A stretch of 64,000 nt of DNA. Origin: PFJX01 sp963713085. Its GTDB lineage: Bacteria; Pseudomonadota; Gammaproteobacteria; Burkholderiales; Thiobacillaceae. The notes beneath the pieces were generated by a model. It was not told the DNA's origin and did not search any database. It saw only the letters and a list, made by a program, of their open reading frames with translations. Below are positions 61,454-64,000 of the stretch, in pieces. Numbering within the stretch: the first letter of the stretch is position 1; each line of letters opens with the position of its first letter. The stretch is from contig CAVQKQ010000002.1 in assembly GCA_963713085.1 (NCBI GenBank), forward strand, positions 62,001 to 126,000, written 5' to 3'. The translations under genes and the position numbers were made by a program.

Positions 61454-62587
61454 ATGCCAGCTAATACACTGACTTACGCCTGCGAGCTCGTCTCCCGTCG
61501 CTCCGTCACCCCCGACGATGACGGCTGCCAGAGTTGGTTGGCCGACAAGCTGGAACAACTGGGCTTTCGCATCGAGACGGTCAACAGCGCCGATGTGGTC
61601 AACCTTTGGGCGCGCCGAGGCGACAGCGCTCCGGTGATCTGTTTCGCGGGCCATACCGATGTGGTGCCCACCGGCCCCCTGGAACAGTGGAGCGCAGACC
61701 CTTTCCAGCCCACCATCCGGGAAGGAAAGCTCTACGGACGCGGCGCGGCGGACATGAAGGGCTCCATCGCCGCCTTCCTGGTGGCAGCGGAAAACTTCAT
61801 CGCCCTGCATCCCGACCACCCCGGCTCCATCGCCTGGCTCATCACCTCGGACGAGGAAGGTCCCGCCGTGGACGGTACGGTCAAGGTGGTGGAAAGACTT
61901 GCAGCCCGCGACGAACTGATCGACTGCTGCATCGTTGGTGAGCCCACCTGCAGCACCACTTTCGGCGACACGATGAAGAACGGCCGACGCGGCTCCCTGC
62001 ATGGCCGGCTACGGGTCAAAGGCATCCAGGGACACATCGCCTATCCTCAACTGGCAAGGAACCCCATCCACCTGGCCGCCCCCGCCATCGTCGAACTGGC
62101 GGCAATGGAATGGGACGGCGGCAACGAGTATTTCCCGCCCACCACTTGGCAGATATCCAATATGCACAGCGGCACCGGCGCCACCAATGTCGTCCCTGGC
62201 CATGCCGACATCGTGTTCAACTTCCGTCATGGCACCGCCAGCCCGGTGGAAAGCCTGAAACAACGGGTCCATGACATACTGGACCGCCATGGCCTGGAGT
62301 ACGACCTGGAATGGGAAATCGGTGCCCAGCCCTTCCTTACGCCCCGTGGCAAACTGGTGGAGGCCCTTTCAGCGGCGGTACGGCAGACCGTGGGAATCAC
62401 GCCGGAACTTTCCACCACAGGTGGTACCTCCGACGGCCGCTTCATCGCCGACATCGCCCGGGAGGTGGTGGAATTCGGACCGGTCAACGCGTCCATTCAC
62501 AAGATCGACGAGAATGTGGGCGTGGAGGAGTTGGAACAACTGGCGCAGATATACCAGCGCACTCTAGAGAACCTGTTGCATGTTTGA
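61454..62587 (+). CDS. dapE: Succinyl-diaminopimelate desuccinylase
   Basis: 377 residues. Zinc ligands are in FAGHTDVVPTG, GRGAADMKGS, DEEGPA and VGEPTCS; the dimerisation domain follows, then GGTSDGRFIA. DapE makes LL-diaminopimelate for lysine and peptidoglycan. The gene overlaps prmB by 8 bases. Confidence 0.96.
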   Translation: MPANTLTYACELVSRRSVTPDDDGCQSWLADKLEQLGFRIETVNSADVVNLWARRGDSAPVICFAGHTDVVPTGPLEQWSADPFQPTIREGKLYGRGAADMKGSIAAFLVAAENFIALHPDHPGSIAWLITSDEEGPAVDGTVKVVERLAARDELIDCCIVGEPTCSTTFGDTMKNGRRGSLHGRLRVKGIQGHIAYPQLARNPIHLAAPAIVELAAMEWDGGNEYFPPTTWQISNMHSGTGATNVVPGHADIVFNFRHGTASPVESLKQRVHDILDRHGLEYDLEWEIGAQPFLTPRGKLVEALSAAVRQTVGITPELSTTGGTSDGRFIADIAREVVEFGPVNASIHKIDENVGVEELEQLAQIYQRTLENLLHV

Positions 62588-63476
62588 TCGTGATAAACAG
62601 GATCTGCTTACCCTGCGCGACTGGTTGCGCTATGCCGTGTCCTGTTTCAACGACGCCGGATTGTTTCACGGACATGGCACCGGCGAGTCCTATGACGAGG
62701 CCGCCTACCTCTGCCTGCATACGCTTCATCTGCCCATCGACCGTCTCGACCCGTTTCTGGATGCCCGCCTGTTGCCCGTAGAGCGGGAAAAACTGGCCCA
62801 CGTCCTGAATCGACGCATCGTCGAACGCCTGCCCGCGCCCTACCTGACCCATGAAGCCTGGCTGCAAGGCCATCGCTTCTATGTGGACGAGCGGGTTATC
62901 GTGCCCCGCTCCTTCCTCGCCCCCATGATCCTGGAGCAGTTCCAGCCTTGGCTGGCCGATCCGGAAGCCGTCAAGAGGGCCTTGGACTTGTGCACCGGGT
63001 CTGGCTGCCTGGCCATTTTGCTAGCCGAGACCTTTTCCGACGCCCAGGTGGACGCGGTGGACCTTTCCCAGGATGCCCTGGAGGTGGCCCAGCGCAATGT
63101 GGCCGATTACCGGCTTCAGGATGCCATCCATCTCTACCCGGGAGACCTCTATGCGCCGTTGGGGGCGGCCACCTACGACCTGATCGTGTCCAACCCGCCC
63201 TATGTCGACCGGGCAGGCATGTCGTCGCTCCCGGCGGAATACCGCCACGAGCCGGAACTGGCCCTGGCCTCGGGAGAGGATGGCCTGGATGCCGTGCGCA
63301 TCATCCTGCGCGATGCGGCCAGACACCTCAATCCGGGTGGCATGCTGGCGGTGGAGATCGGCCATAATCGGGCTACCCTGGAAAGGGCCTTCCCGGATCT
63401 GGATTTCACCTGGCCGCAGGTCGAAGGCGGCGAGGACACGGTGTTCATACTCGAGCGTGAACAACTCCCGCAATAA
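62580..63476 (+). CDS. prmB: Ribosomal protein L3 N5-glutamine methyltransferase PrmB
   Basis: 298 residues. SAM motif I LDLCTGSGCLAI and the catalytic NPPYVD. The middle segment EAWLQGHRFYVDERVIVPRS is typical of PrmB and differs from PrmC (release factor methylase). It methylates a glutamine of L3 during 50S assembly. Starts inside the end of dapE. Confidence 0.94.
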   Translation: MFDRDKQDLLTLRDWLRYAVSCFNDAGLFHGHGTGESYDEAAYLCLHTLHLPIDRLDPFLDARLLPVEREKLAHVLNRRIVERLPAPYLTHEAWLQGHRFYVDERVIVPRSFLAPMILEQFQPWLADPEAVKRALDLCTGSGCLAILLAETFSDAQVDAVDLSQDALEVAQRNVADYRLQDAIHLYPGDLYAPLGAATYDLIVSNPPYVDRAGMSSLPAEYRHEPELALASGEDGLDAVRIILRDAARHLNPGGMLAVEIGHNRATLERAFPDLDFTWPQVEGGEDTVFILEREQLPQ

Positions 63477-63519
63477 CCAACCTTTATAATTTTCAGAAAG
63501 CACCCCAATGGAGTCCACC

Positions 63520-64000
63520 ATGGAACAGATCGATCTCTTCGTCGCCTCACTCACTTCCTTCTGGACCCAGCTTGCCAGCTTCATTCCCCAACTCCTCGCC
63601 GCACTGCTCCTGTTGTTCGTGGGCTGGATATTGGCGAAGCTGGCCCGTACCGGCGTGATGCGCCTGATGGTGCTGCTCAAGTTCGACAAGGCCACGGAAA
63701 AATCCGGCCTGGAGGCCTTCATGAAGCACGCTGAACTGGATGTCTCGGTGGCTTCCCTGCTGGGCAATCTTGTCTACTGGCTGATCATCCTGGTCATGAT
63801 CGTTACCGTGGCCAATTCGTTGGGTCTCTCCATGGTGGCGGACCTGTTCAAGAACGTGGTGCTGTATATCCCCAACGTCATTGTCGCCATTTTGATCCTG
63901 GTGTTCGGCACCATCCTGGCCCGCTTCATTAACCGGCTGGTATTCGCCTGGCTGTCCAACTTGGAATTCGACGGGGCACTGACGGTTTCCACCTTCTCCG
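63520..64000 (+). CDS. Conserved-TM-helix mechanosensitive-channel-type protein, 3' end outside window
   Basis: The frame stays open to the window end, giving 160 residues. ATG 63520 has GGAG six bases upstream; an in-frame ATG at 63508 lacks it. Two helical blocks are visible: FIPQLLAALLLLFVGWILA, then NLVYWLIILVMIVTVANSLG and NVIVAILILVFGTILA. This matches proteins built of repeated conserved TM helices related to small-conductance mechanosensitive channels. Ion conduction is inferred from the family only. Confidence 0.85.
   Translation, partial: MEQIDLFVASLTSFWTQLASFIPQLLAALLLLFVGWILAKLARTGVMRLMVLLKFDKATEKSGLEAFMKHAELDVSVASLLGNLVYWLIILVMIVTVANSLGLSMVADLFKNVVLYIPNVIVAILILVFGTILARFINRLVFAWLSNLEFDGALTVSTFS

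Overview
The window is a gene-dense, GC-rich chromosomal segment whose gene content points to a betaproteobacterium, probably of the Rhodocyclales/Nitrosomonadales kind. The clues are the pgeF-rluD / bamD divergent pair, monofunctional RelA, the smpB / ratA-rnfH pair, guaB-guaA, ppsA with its regulator, and a small betaproteobacterial-type membrane ORF after the MBL gene. Nothing plasmid- or phage-like dominates. I saw no rRNA, tRNA, CRISPR array or complete insertion sequence.

Layout. 1-2.4 kb: a partial cupin protein, a Q-rich secreted protein of unknown function and two empty gaps. 2.4-5.3 kb: rimO-nudJ-mnmA, three RNA/nucleotide-modification genes coupled by ATGA overlaps. 5.4-12.4 kb: a di-iron-type MBL protein, a ZIP metal transporter, pgeF-rluD, bamD, relA and a periplasmic c-type cytochrome. 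12.4-15.6 kb: ispD (frame-disrupted as read) and a complete AmmeMemoRadiSam B-A-S operon. 15.6-17.5 kb: an HTH regulator with a divergent micro-ORF and an operator-like repeat, a small secreted protein, and a gap with two strong hairpins. 17.5-24.7 kb: an HD-GYP response regulator and a giant hybrid histidine kinase. 24.8-30.9 kb: a DUF1015 protein, a YihY-cNMP fusion and mfd. 31-37 kb: an HDOD histidine kinase, a REC-PAS-GGDEF-EAL protein and two envelope proteins sharing a domain. 37-41.8 kb: a tripartite NodT-MacA-MacB efflux operon. 41.8-45.6 kb: slipin-nfeD, an MntA/HepT pair and an ankyrin protein in less GC-rich DNA. 45.6-50.6 kb: ppsA / ppsR, an RNA methyltransferase and a pentapeptide-repeat membrane protein. 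50.6-56.6 kb: a candidate sRNA, an EF-G-like GTPase, guaA, guaB and a small lipoprotein. 56.6-64 kb: rnfH-ratA / smpB-mnmH, a host-attachment-type protein, thpR-ispF-GNAT, an ArsC-like protein, dapE-prmB and a partial membrane channel protein.

Themes. Translation and RNA modification recur (mnmA, mnmH, rimO, rluD, a SpoU methyltransferase, prmB, smpB, thpR, fusA2). A signalling block carries one c-di-GMP hydrolase of HD-GYP type and one GGDEF-EAL protein, each next to an elaborate histidine kinase.

A striking technical or biological feature is that ispD, the hybrid kinase (up to three places), the HDOD kinase and nfeD each need removal of exactly one base to restore a full-length protein. 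The polarity is always the same, which suggests residual insertion errors in the assembly, although true decay cannot be excluded. The best candidate for something undescribed is a structured minus-strand small RNA at about 50617-50724. It has promoter elements, a two-tier 5' stem-loop, a CU-rich anti-Shine-Dalgarno-like linker and a perfect terminator.
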